A stretch of DNA of 64,000 bases from Skeletonema tropicum (lineage: Eukaryota; Bacillariophyta; Thalassiosirophyceae; Thalassiosirales; Thalassiosiraceae). This document shows positions 31,758-40,674 of this stretch, in pieces. How positions within the stretch are numbered: position 1 is the first letter of the stretch; each line of letters starts with the position of its first letter. The DNA lies in NCBI GenBank assembly GCA_037178625.1, contig CM074130.1:2046001-2110000 (forward strand), in the 5' to 3' direction. The position numbers were made by a program, and so were the translations under genes. Under the pieces are notes generated by a model. It saw only the letters and a list, made by a program, of their open reading frames with translations. It ran no database searches and was not told where the DNA came from.

Positions 31758-32588
31758 ATGCCGTCGAAAACAAGAAAGGCACAGGAAAAGGAGTCCAAAA
31801 AGGCTCTCCAAAAGAAGAAGGAAAAGATGCTCGAAGACAAAACATTCGGGCTCAAAAACAAGAACAAATCATCCAAGGTTAAAAGTTACGTCCAATCTCA
31901 GGAACGTTCCATCATGAACACAGGTACCGATGCCCGATCGCGACGTGAGGATGCACAAAAGAAAGAAGCGGCCAAGGCACGCAAGGCACTGCGAAAGGCC
32001 AAGGAGGCGGAGCAGGCAGCACTATTCGGTGAGGCACTCATGGCTGTATCAAAGAAGGGACCCAAGTTTGGAAATTCCAAGGCAGGCAAAGTCGAGGCCA
32101 AGGGACGTGATGCCAACGATGAAAATGAAAAGAAGGGAGGGACGTCCCGCGCAATGAAAATGATGTTTCAAATGGATGCAAAAGAAATGGAAGATAAACT
32201 CAAAGAAGATCCAAATTATGTGCCCACTCTAGAAGATGAGGTAGAAGCACAACGGCAGAAGAAGTTGAGGGAAATGAAAGCATCTGGTAAGAAGCTCACA
32301 CCAGTCACGGAGGAAAGTTTCAAGGCATGGCAGGAAAAGAAGAGAAAACGAAAGGCGGCTGAAACCAAAAAGATGGTCGAGAAAGAAATGAAAAAGAAGA
32401 AGGGTGGGAAGGGTCTCAGTATTCTATCTGGAAGAGAGTTGTATAATTATAAGAAGGATCTCTTTCAGGATCAAGAGGGAGATGATGGCGGTGTTGTGGA
32501 TGTGAATGCTGAAGCTGAGATTGCCATGAAGGTAGAAATGGACCTATTTTTGGAAGGAGATGATGATTTGGATGATCTTGAAGACTAA
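31758..32588 (+). CDS. DFRP1/ZC3H15 (Tma46)-like protein lacking CCCH zinc fingers
   Basis: This protein has 276 residues and is highly charged. The N-terminus (KKKEKMLEDKTFGLKNKNKS) matches the start of ZC3H15/DFRP1, and the C-terminal part (TPVTEESFKAWQEKKRKRK, then GLSILSGRELYNYKKDLF and an acidic tail) matches its DFRP domain, which binds and stabilises the ribosome-associated GTPase DRG1. The two CCCH zinc fingers that normally lie between them are missing; the ~100-residue middle contains no Cys at all. The usual protein has ~340-430 residues. It could be a diverged orthologue or a second, shorter paralogue. Its role in the cytosolic translation machinery is inferred. Confidence 0.8.
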   Translation: MPSKTRKAQEKESKKALQKKKEKMLEDKTFGLKNKNKSSKVKSYVQSQERSIMNTGTDARSRREDAQKKEAAKARKALRKAKEAEQAALFGEALMAVSKKGPKFGNSKAGKVEAKGRDANDENEKKGGTSRAMKMMFQMDAKEMEDKLKEDPNYVPTLEDEVEAQRQKKLREMKASGKKLTPVTEESFKAWQEKKRKRKAAETKKMVEKEMKKKKGGKGLSILSGRELYNYKKDLFQDQEGDDGGVVDVNAEAEIAMKVEMDLFLEGDDDLDDLED

Positions 32589-32673
32589 ACATAATCACAA
32601 TAATATGTAAGCAAGGTAGTGAAGATGGAACGACGTTCATAGCTTATCTTACACAAAAATAATGATAATACGT

Positions 32674-33312
32674 TTAGTCGTCCTCCAACTCTTCATCATC
32701 ATCTACACCGGGATGCAACTGCGCAAAATGAGCATGCTCCGCTTTTTCAGGCTTCTTCTCCAAATTCCTCCTCATCTCTTCCAGCTTTTCCGGTGTAAAT
32801 TCACCGCGAATAGCCCTCTCATGCAACTCCGTCCTCAATTTGACCAAGTGCTCATGCAGTTCCGCTTTTGTCCAAGCACTCTTGGGCTTTTCGAGTGTGT
32901 AATCATACCAGCTTGGGATGTATTTCTTTTTGAATTCTTCGTCATAGGCTATTTTACGTCCAATGAATGGAGTTGCGAGGAAACTGCACAAAAGAGACAT
33001 TCCCAGACCTAGTTGCAGATAAAAGTCCTTTCCTCTGTGTCGATTGTTAAACCGTGCTTTCTTGGCTGCAATTACTTTCTCAACTGGATACTGATAGTAT
33101 GCCTTCATTGATTCATTTGCCTTTTCTAAAGCTGCATCTACTTCTTCAGCAGTCATTGCTTTTCTACCATTATTTGCTGTTGTTGTTGATGATGATGTAG
33201 GCGAAGAGAATTTTCTTTGAATAACTCCTAGTCTGCTACTGTTAATAAGTCTCCGACGGGACAAGAAGCCGCCCAACGGAGACACTGATGCTGCAAATAT
33301 ACTTAAACTCAT
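32674..33312 (-). CDS. Hypothetical mitochondrial membrane protein
   Basis: Starting from the Met at 33312 the protein has 212 residues. The N-terminal ~35 residues are Arg/Ser-rich without acidic residues (LSRRRLINSSRLGVIQRKFS), a typical mitochondrial presequence. One membrane helix (YLQLGLGMSLLCSFLATPFI) is followed by a charged, helical C-terminus and an acidic end. The layout is like small accessory subunits or assembly factors of the respiratory chain, but I recognise no family. The upstream in-frame start at 33354 would spoil the presequence. It converges on the DFRP1-like gene. Confidence 0.65.
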   Translation of the reverse strand: MSLSIFAASVSPLGGFLSRRRLINSSRLGVIQRKFSSPTSSSTTTANNGRKAMTAEEVDAALEKANESMKAYYQYPVEKVIAAKKARFNNRHRGKDFYLQLGLGMSLLCSFLATPFIGRKIAYDEEFKKKYIPSWYDYTLEKPKSAWTKAELHEHLVKLRTELHERAIRGEFTPEKLEEMRRNLEKKPEKAEHAHFAQLHPGVDDDEELEDD

Positions 33313-33989
33313 TGCTGCTGCTATTGTTTCAATGTAAGTATTTTGTAATATCACGAGTTGCTACTTCTTAATCACCCACGGTTCATACTTACTGGGTAAT
33401 CCAGGGGTAATCCTCTGTAACTTGTGCCACCGCAGAAAAATGAAAAATAATGAGAAGGAAATGAGGTAGAACCGAGAAGGAAAAAAGAGAATTGAAGGGC
33501 TCATCATGAGCGTCATGTCGGAATTGCTACGTCATATTGCGCCTGATGTAGGCGGCATTTTAAGCGTAGATGCTTCTGTGTCGATGAAATTCATAAGTTT
33601 TCATAAACACTATTCACAAGATAAAAGATATGACTTATTTTGGTGTTTTAAGCTCACTTACAGTCTGTCTGTGCTCAGCGTTGGAAGTGGTCTCGAGTCA
33701 AAACAAGCTGCGCTCAGCGGATTTCTTTTTCCACAAGCCAACAGGCTGAAAATGAAAGTGATCCCATTGATGTTGATTGTGGATATCAATATCGCATATG
33801 TCATTTTGGGATCTGCCACCTTTCATTACTGATCCCTTCATTATTATTTTTAGAGCTGAGGTGGATTTTTTGCAGCCAACAAGCAAGGTTAGTGGTGAAG
33901 ATGATGCACTGAACGATATGGTCAGACATCAATTTTACGTCGATACCGAAACTTGAAAATAAATCTCTGTGGCGAAGGCAATTAAGAAA
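33313..33989. other. Divergent intergenic region
   Basis: This is the region between the mitochondrial protein and the ubiquitin protease. A 108-codon open frame at 33506-33832 has no recognisable content and is probably chance. No repeat or RNA gene is seen. Confidence 0.5.
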
Positions 33990-36443
33990 ATGCCTCCTTA
34001 CCAACAACCTCAAACTCCGTCATCTACTCCCCCGCCATCAATGAGTTCTGCTGGTCTGCCCACGTTGTCGTCTTCTACAGCTCAGGTACTACTCGGACAA
34101 CGAGATAGTTGCAATGCAGCCGACAACAACACCACGGTGTCCACGTCTGCTGACAGTGGCTTAGAGGAAGTCGAAATTCCACCAAACTTTCGTCCACCTC
34201 CGCCTCCTCGTGAGGTAGCCTCTGGTGTGGCCAATCTTGGTAATACATGTTACATGAATGCAGCTCTCCAGGCATTAGCACATGCACCTGAGTTGTGTCA
34301 TGCCCTCGACGCAGAATCCCATATGAAGAGATGCCCAGTGGCATTGAGGAATGAGCGTAGAAGAAGAAAGTTTCATAGCAAACATGCTGCTGCTAGCGCA
34401 AGTAATGCTGCCATGAATGCAAAATCTCATCGTCGCACATCATCAGGGTCATCCAAGGGGAGTACTAATTCCAAGAAGCAGCGCAGCAAGAAGAATACGA
34501 ATAAGTTGAATAGAAAAGGATCCCCAGCAGGGAGCACGTCGGGAGAAGAAACAGACTCCAACGCTGGTTTGCAGAACGAGGAAGACGAGTATGAATACTG
34601 TACTCTTTGTGAAGTAGAACGTCTTTTGGGGAGGGTGCATTCCCGACCTGATGAGGCGATAGACATTATTGATGATGATGTGGGCAACAACAAGTTCGAG
34701 GATACTGCTGGAAATATCAGTGTCAACTACCCTCATGAGTTGGAAGACAGTGGTGGAGGACCTGTTGTCCCTGAAGCATTTGTGTCGGGTTTTATGTCAT
34801 CTGTCGCTCCCTGGTTCCGAAGGGGGGTACAAGAGGACTCTCATGAATTCCTTCGTCTGTTGATTGACGCTATGCAAAACAGTTGCAAGAGAGCCCGCCG
34901 TGAGGAGGGCAGCGATGACGGTAGCACGCCCTCTCCCATTAAGAGTGAAGGCAAAGGTGTTCATGACTCTTCATTGGAAGATAGTGAGTATCCCTTCCGC
35001 CTTTTCCGAGGGACCGTTGAGTCTAATGTCACTTGCTCTGCCTGTAGTGCCACGTCCTGCAAGATCGATCCAATAGAGGATATTGGGTTAGATATCTTAC
35101 CAGTGACTAAGCCGTCGTCAGCTTCAGCCCCATCACGTGGTGGATTTGCGTCCTCTTCCACCCGATACACAAGCTCTTCTCGATCAACATCACCAACATC
35201 TAATTTGGCCCTGGCTGATGTGACTCAAGCCCTTGATAGATACATCTCCCAAGAGCGCCTCGATTCTGGATACAAGTGCGAGAAGTGTGGAAAGGTAGGC
35301 AAGGCCACGAAGACGTCCAAGTTGGCTTCCATACCTCCGATTTTGACCCTGCACCTAAAGAGATTCCGTTACGGTGGTAGCGGCCGTGCGGCACGCAGTG
35401 CCTCTGGAAACAATCATGATAACGGAGTGAGTGACTACGTCGGCCCCTCTGGCTCTGCCAAGGTTGAAGGCCACGTGAAGTTCCAAAGTATTTTGGATAT
35501 AAAGCCCTATTTGACCCCCAAGTTGCAAGATACTGATTTCAAGAAGGCCATCTGTAGACTTTTTGCCGTAGTGGTCCACTCAGGTAAGAATAGCCACAGT
35601 GGACACTATGTCACTTACGTTGCCAATATGAAGGGAAAGGATTGGTGGAAGATGGACGACGGAAAGGTCGTTCGTGCGAGTCTCAATGAAGTGATGCAAG
35701 CGGAAGCTTACATGCTTTTCTATCGCGTCACAAATCATCCTGTGGCAATGGAACTCAAAGAAGCTGTAGATGCTAAATCAGCTGCTTCTGTAAGGATCAT
35801 GGAAGCGATCAAACGCAAAGAAGAACAAGCCAAGGCAGCAGAGGAGAAGAAGCGCGCACAGGCGAAGTCTGCAGCACTTGCTCTGAAACAGCTTGTTGAA
35901 GCAGATGGAGAAGGGATCCCTGATGTCCACCCTTCGAGTGATAACTCTGACGCTCCATCTCTTGGGAAGAGGAAGCGCCCAGAGCTTGCTTCGGGAAAAG
36001 AGTGGATGGATGGAACTACATCACTCTCTCCAGAGTTCTTGCCTCTTCTCCATCGAATTCAGGATTTCATTTCAGAGAATGTCACGTTCAACTCTGAATT
36101 TTTCGGATACATCACAGAAGAATACAACCGTATGTCTTCCAAGCTTACCGTCGGCCGCCGGGTGAAGAATAGCAAGAGGATTAAAAGTCTACTTGGGAAG
36201 GGCCCAAGTGGTATTTATCCTTTAGAAGACGTGAATGAAGATATGAGTGGAGGGATTCTCGATTTGTTCCATCAAATCTCAAGTTTGTACAGACAAGAAC
36301 ATCCCGATTCCCCATCTTTCATCATTCCCAAAACAGTGGAGGTTGAAGCTTCAGCTGAGGAAGTTGGCGCTCCAACCTTGACTATAGACAACGACGAATT
36401 GATCATTCCAGACGCCACTGAGAGCTACGACGGCGCACTCTAA
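33990..36443 (+). CDS. Ubiquitin-specific protease (C19 peptidase)
   Basis: This single-exon deubiquitinase has 817 residues. The Cys box GVANLGNTCYMNAAL places the catalytic Cys at ~87. QEDSHEFLRLLIDAM follows, then a finger region with CSAC and CEKCGKVGKA pairs suitable for a zinc ion, then LTLHLKRFRYGG, and the His box HSGKNSHSGHYVTYV with the catalytic His at ~539 and WWKMDDGKV. A Lys/Ser-rich insertion (~115-190) splits the Cys box from the rest, as in USP36/UBP16-type enzymes. A C-terminal ~200-residue extension is helical and unrecognised. The substrate is not predictable. The first ATG in frame is at 33990. Confidence 0.93.
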   Translation: MPPYQQPQTPSSTPPPSMSSAGLPTLSSSTAQVLLGQRDSCNAADNNTTVSTSADSGLEEVEIPPNFRPPPPPREVASGVANLGNTCYMNAALQALAHAPELCHALDAESHMKRCPVALRNERRRRKFHSKHAAASASNAAMNAKSHRRTSSGSSKGSTNSKKQRSKKNTNKLNRKGSPAGSTSGEETDSNAGLQNEEDEYEYCTLCEVERLLGRVHSRPDEAIDIIDDDVGNNKFEDTAGNISVNYPHELEDSGGGPVVPEAFVSGFMSSVAPWFRRGVQEDSHEFLRLLIDAMQNSCKRARREEGSDDGSTPSPIKSEGKGVHDSSLEDSEYPFRLFRGTVESNVTCSACSATSCKIDPIEDIGLDILPVTKPSSASAPSRGGFASSSTRYTSSSRSTSPTSNLALADVTQALDRYISQERLDSGYKCEKCGKVGKATKTSKLASIPPILTLHLKRFRYGGSGRAARSASGNNHDNGVSDYVGPSGSAKVEGHVKFQSILDIKPYLTPKLQDTDFKKAICRLFAVVVHSGKNSHSGHYVTYVANMKGKDWWKMDDGKVVRASLNEVMQAEAYMLFYRVTNHPVAMELKEAVDAKSAASVRIMEAIKRKEEQAKAAEEKKRAQAKSAALALKQLVEADGEGIPDVHPSSDNSDAPSLGKRKRPELASGKEWMDGTTSLSPEFLPLLHRIQDFISENVTFNSEFFGYITEEYNRMSSKLTVGRRVKNSKRIKSLLGKGPSGIYPLEDVNEDMSGGILDLFHQISSLYRQEHPDSPSFIIPKTVEVEASAEEVGAPTLTIDNDELIIPDATESYDGAL

Positions 36444-36553
36444 TTGAAAGTAGTAGGAAAGTAGAACCATAGAATAGAGGGGATTGTAAAACTATATTGT
36501 CGAGATTATCGCAGTATTTGTTTAGCTTTATAGTGTTACGATAACGATATACT

Positions 36554-38110
36554 CTAGAGCTTTTCATTCCACCAACTTTTTGATGACATTTCCAGAATAC
36601 GGCTCGCAGCCCTGCGGAATGCAAATGATAATTCTCTAACGCTAGCTAAACTACTCAGCGCAGTGCCCCGTGATTGTGCAACATCAACTGCTAACATGGT
36701 GCCGTCTGGACTGGTATCATTCGTTGTTGACTTGTTTGAGTTTGCGCTGCTCTCCTCCTTTTCTGATGAGTTCCCAACAAACAATTGGTCTGGAACGTCA
36801 ACTGCACTGCACACTAAGCAACACTCAGCCTCATACAGCTCATCAATCAAAGTGATGAATCTTCTTGCTCGGTCTGGGTGCTTTAGGTTGAGATGGGGAA
36901 TATTTTCGAGCATGACAATCCGGAAGTGGTTTGCAATGGCACTGTAGTCTGAACTTCCAAGCTCTGTAGTGCATAGTTCATCAAATGTAAATCGTGCAAT
37001 GACATCAGAATGTGACCGATGGACGGCCATTGTTCGTTTGAAATTGACTTGCAAATGTATTGGTTGTTCATTACTTTCAGCCGGATGATTCTCTTGATAG
37101 TGTAAAAATAAACGATCTAATTCTTGTGCAGCCTGTTCTTCGTTTTGATTGTTTGTAGTGAGGTGGAAATAGTCACCATGATTGTTGTGTTCGTCCGTAT
37201 TAGCCCCAGACCTTACACGGCGATAATCTATACCAGAGTTGTCAGTATCTCCTGCGTTGTTTTTATCTGCCAAATGGTACACGGCACAATACTTCTCCAG
37301 CAGATCTATGAATGGAAGGAAGTATTCTCTATTGAGGCCGCCCTCGTATAATGCACCAGGAGATCGATTGCTCGTAGCAGCAACAATGACACCTTGTCTC
37401 CACAATTCACCAAAAAACTGGGCCAGTATCATTGCATCTGCAATATCTGTTACCTGGAACTCATCAATGCAGAGCAGGGTAACTTCCTCTGCAACCTGTT
37501 GTGCGATGCGTAGGATAGGATTTCGTGACTTGTCGGTATCCACGTGAAAACTACGACCATGTTCATCTAGAAGCTGTTTATTCAAAACATGTATTCTTTG
37601 GTGTATCTCTTGAAGAAAGGAATGGAAATGTAACCTTCGTTTTTTGTGAGTTGGCGCATGTTCATAAAATACATTCATCATCATTGATTTCCCTGTGCCA
37701 ACAGGTCCGTGAATGTAAAATCCTCTGGGCACTTGAATTGATATCGATGGAGGCTTTTCGTTTATGTTGTTGAGTTCCATGTTGTTTTGTGTTGTGTCAT
37801 CCTGCTGCTTTTGCTGTTGTAATTGATGCTGTATATGGTGGACTTCTACACGTTGCAATTGCTGTCTGTACAGAGAATGATCATACGATGCCAGAGTACT
37901 TTGGATTCCATTCAATTTTTTGGCTGCTTGCTGCTGCAATGGATCAAATAATAACTTTCCTTCATCTACATCATCTTGAATAGCGCTTGCAACCCCTTTC
38001 CATATTGCTTTGGTGCTGCTGCTAGCGGATCGGCTGGGAACAGCAGAGAAATGACGCATGCGCCGACATGCAATAGATGTGTTGCGGCAAAAGAGACCTG
38101 CTACGAACAT
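36554..38110 (-). CDS. AFG1/LACE1-type mitochondrial AAA ATPase
   Basis: This protein has 518 residues. The N-terminal ~35 residues are rich in Arg and Ser without acidic residues, a mitochondrial presequence. The ATPase has the Walker A GPVGTGKSMM (~135-144) preceded by PRGFYIHG, the Walker B LLCIDEFQVTD (~213), and the downstream sensor ATSNRSPGALYEGGLNREYF, which is diagnostic of the AFG1 family. AFG1 helps turn over or hand over mitochondrially encoded or unfolded inner-membrane proteins such as cytochrome oxidase subunits. Family members are ~400-480 residues; the extra length comes from Gln-rich (~85-115) and Asn/Asp-rich (~295-330) insertions. Confidence 0.92.
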   Translation of the reverse strand: MFVAGLFCRNTSIACRRMRHFSAVPSRSASSSTKAIWKGVASAIQDDVDEGKLLFDPLQQQAAKKLNGIQSTLASYDHSLYRQQLQRVEVHHIQHQLQQQKQQDDTTQNNMELNNINEKPPSISIQVPRGFYIHGPVGTGKSMMMNVFYEHAPTHKKRRLHFHSFLQEIHQRIHVLNKQLLDEHGRSFHVDTDKSRNPILRIAQQVAEEVTLLCIDEFQVTDIADAMILAQFFGELWRQGVIVAATSNRSPGALYEGGLNREYFLPFIDLLEKYCAVYHLADKNNAGDTDNSGIDYRRVRSGANTDEHNNHGDYFHLTTNNQNEEQAAQELDRLFLHYQENHPAESNEQPIHLQVNFKRTMAVHRSHSDVIARFTFDELCTTELGSSDYSAIANHFRIVMLENIPHLNLKHPDRARRFITLIDELYEAECCLVCSAVDVPDQLFVGNSSEKEESSANSNKSTTNDTSPDGTMLAVDVAQSRGTALSSLASVRELSFAFRRAASRILEMSSKSWWNEKL

Positions 38111-38908
38111 TCTATCAGTGGAGTGTGTGAATTAGTCGTAAGGTATGAAACTATGGTATCAATTTATGTGTACGGTCATTAACTATGTCTCCCATGCTGT
38201 ACCATCACCATATAATATATATACTTTTATCAACACCTACACCGACGACACCGACATTATTTATGTACACCAACACCAACAAAGCACATGACTCTATCTC
38301 TATCGCGGTGATTTCCACCAAATCCCTTTCTTTGTTCCTCTGATGGAGAATTCTGCCGTTGTGATGGCCCAGAAGAATCTTCTTGGAGCTTTGTCCCTTC
38401 CTCTCTCTTGTTTGAGGGTGTTTGCGTGGTCTTAGGTTCCGTCAATCGCCCATAATCGCCAGAAAATCGTACATAAGGTACATAAGTCAAGCTACTACTA
38501 CATTTCCTGGCCAGAAAAACCGTTGTTCGCTTTCGACAATCCGTCTCGGATGCCCGCCTAAATCTTCTTTGAGCGATTCAGTAGTATTCCTACCGTGGGC
38601 TCGTTCAACAGGATCCAGTTTTTTGTCAGGTTGAATTATTCGAAATTTCCCCAACGCAAAACGCCACTTGCGCTCTGCCTTTCCTGAATGCAGTCAGCAT
38701 ATTTCAGACTTGAACTGTTTGTTGATTGGGGCGAAAGCGTTAATCGGCAAAGTAGCACAAGAGAGATAGCATCGCATTGTCTCTCGAACAACATCGAGAG
38801 GAAGGGCCACAACCAAGTTGGTGGTGCAATTGGTATCCTTCATCCTCCATGCGGAGCAGCTAAAACAAATCTTTTCATATCACGTCCTCCGCCCCTTCAC
38901 ATAACATC
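38111..38908. other. Intergenic upstream of the heat-shock factor gene
   Basis: About 800 bp lie between divergent genes. GAAATTTC at 38642-38649 fits one GAAnnTTC heat-shock-element pair, which would allow autoregulation, but a single pair occurs easily by chance. No gene is seen. Confidence 0.4.
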
Positions 38909-40348
38909 ATGATGAACCCAGACGACTACGACTCTCCCAGGAAACGGAAGAAGATCAAGATAAAGGAGTCGGTGATTGACCACACGTACAGGGATTACTC
39001 TCAAGTGGAGGTGCCTCCTGAAGATGACGACGGTGATGGCTCTCAGCGCCCCATTCAGCCGAACTTCCCTGCCAAACTTCACGACATTGTTAGCAATCCC
39101 GAGTATCGACACATCATCGCATGGCAGCCACATGGTAGATGCTGGAAGGTTATAGACAAATACCTCTTGTCGACAGTGATATGCCCCAAATACTTCTCGC
39201 ACTCCAAGTTTGAGAGTTTCAATAGGTCTGTCAACGGATGGGGCTTCAAGGTAAGTTTTCATGTGATTAACGGTCATTATTTCGTGTTTATTGTCTGTTA
39301 TTAACGAATCCTTCCTCTTCATTATTAACAGCGTCTATTGAACCAAGGGCCGGACTACAAATGCTACTACCATGAATGCTTCTTGAGAGGACGTCCGGAA
39401 TTGACGAAGATGATGCAGCGGCTTATCAACCCCGGGAAGAGGTTGCCTGACAAGGCAGGAGAGCCAGATTTCTATGAAATTAGTAGACAATACCCTCTTC
39501 CTGCCGGTCCAGCCGTTAGTGAGTCAAATCCCATGCTTCGTACTCCAGCTCCCTTTGCAGGTGGATACCAAAAACCTCCTGCTCCATCGACTACTCCAGC
39601 TGCTGGCGGAGGTGGTGAAGGTGCTGGTGCCCCACCTGCACCTGGGCAAATGCCGGGTCAAGCTGGTGCAGCTGGTGGCTATCCATACCCCTACCCAGGC
39701 ATGCCCTATCCTGGACATCCCCAGTATGGACAACCTCCTGGATATCCTCAGGGGATGCCACAACAAGCATATGGTTGGCCAGGGCAGCCCATGCCACCCT
39801 TTTCTCCAGGAGGAACTGGTGGAAGTGATCCAAACACACCGCAGCCAGGAAGTGGAGGAGCTGCTGCTGCTGCTGCTCCTCCGGGTGGTGCACCTGCAGC
39901 CGCTGGTGGTGGATCAGGAGCGCCTGCTGGAGCACCAGCTCCAGGTCAAATGCCAGGTGGTATGCCCGGATACCCTGGTTATCCCTACCCACCTATGCAC
40001 CCTCACATGTACTGGCAACAGGCACAGTACATGGGCTCACCGTACGGGCAATTCCAACAACAACCATTTTACCCACCAGGATATGCACCTGGAAGTCCTG
40101 GTAAAGGAGGACCTGGAGGGCCTCCTGGTTTTGACCCCAACCAACAGCCAGGTGGTCCCCCTGGAGCGCCAGGTGCAGCGGCTCCCGAAGGAAAGACGGA
40201 TGATTCAGATGCTGGATCGGAAGGTGAGAAGAAGCCATCTGCTGAAGAGGGCGGTGAGGAAGAGGCCCCAGAAAAAGATAAGGAGGAGAAGGAGGAATCA
40301 AAAGAGCCAAAAGAGACTACGGGTGCATCAGAATCACTTCCATTCTAG
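38909..40348 (+). CDS. Heat-shock-factor family transcription factor
   Basis: Two exons with an 81 bp intron (39251-39331) encode 452 residues. The HSF DNA-binding domain spans ~50-145: FPAKLHDIVSNPEYRHIIAW, then WKVIDKYLLS, YFSHSKFESFNRSVNGWGFK, and RLLNQGPDYKCYYHECFLRG after the intron, followed by RPELTKMMQRLI. The intron cuts the recognition region after GWGFK, which is a common HSF intron site. A basic KRKKIKIK near residue 12 could be a nuclear signal. The C-terminal ~290 residues are Pro/Gly/Ala/Gln-rich with GYP, PYPGMP and PGQMPG repeats and an acidic end. I see no clear HR-A/B heptad repeat, so trimerisation by the usual coiled coil is doubtful. HSFs are the largest transcription-factor family in diatoms. 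Confidence 0.93.
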
Positions 40349-40674
40349 GGAGTTACTGAACCGGACAAAACCACCCTTGATTCATTTCTCATAAAACAAC
40401 GTTCTGTAGCTAGCGTTTAGCCCCTTGCGAATCTAAGCTGAAAATTGTTTGGGCCATTCTTTGAGCCATCAAGAGAGTCGTCATGGGGTGTTATCTTCAT
40501 TGTGTCATTTGTGTGTAAAGTCTACGGTACGCCCTGACGCGTTAAAAGTGGACTTTTTGTGTTATTGAATTAGAAATCTGTTCCCCAATAAGAAAGAGGC
40601 AACATTAGTCTAAACTTGTCTTACATGTAGATATTTATTTGATCTACCTATTTTACTTTATGTTGTGAGTTACA
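40349..40674. other. Convergent intergenic region
   Basis: These 326 bp lie between the stop codons of the HSF and E1 genes and probably hold both 3' ends. I see nothing else. Confidence 0.5.

Noticed and set aside
33506..33832. 108-codon plus-strand frame
   Set aside because: It has no recognisable domain, lies in an upstream region, and has a composition like non-coding sequence.
39474..40394. 306-codon plus-strand frame rich in Leu, His and Gln
   Set aside because: It is a +1 shadow of the Pro/Gly/Gln-rich tail of the heat-shock factor, whose real frame continues the DNA-binding domain.
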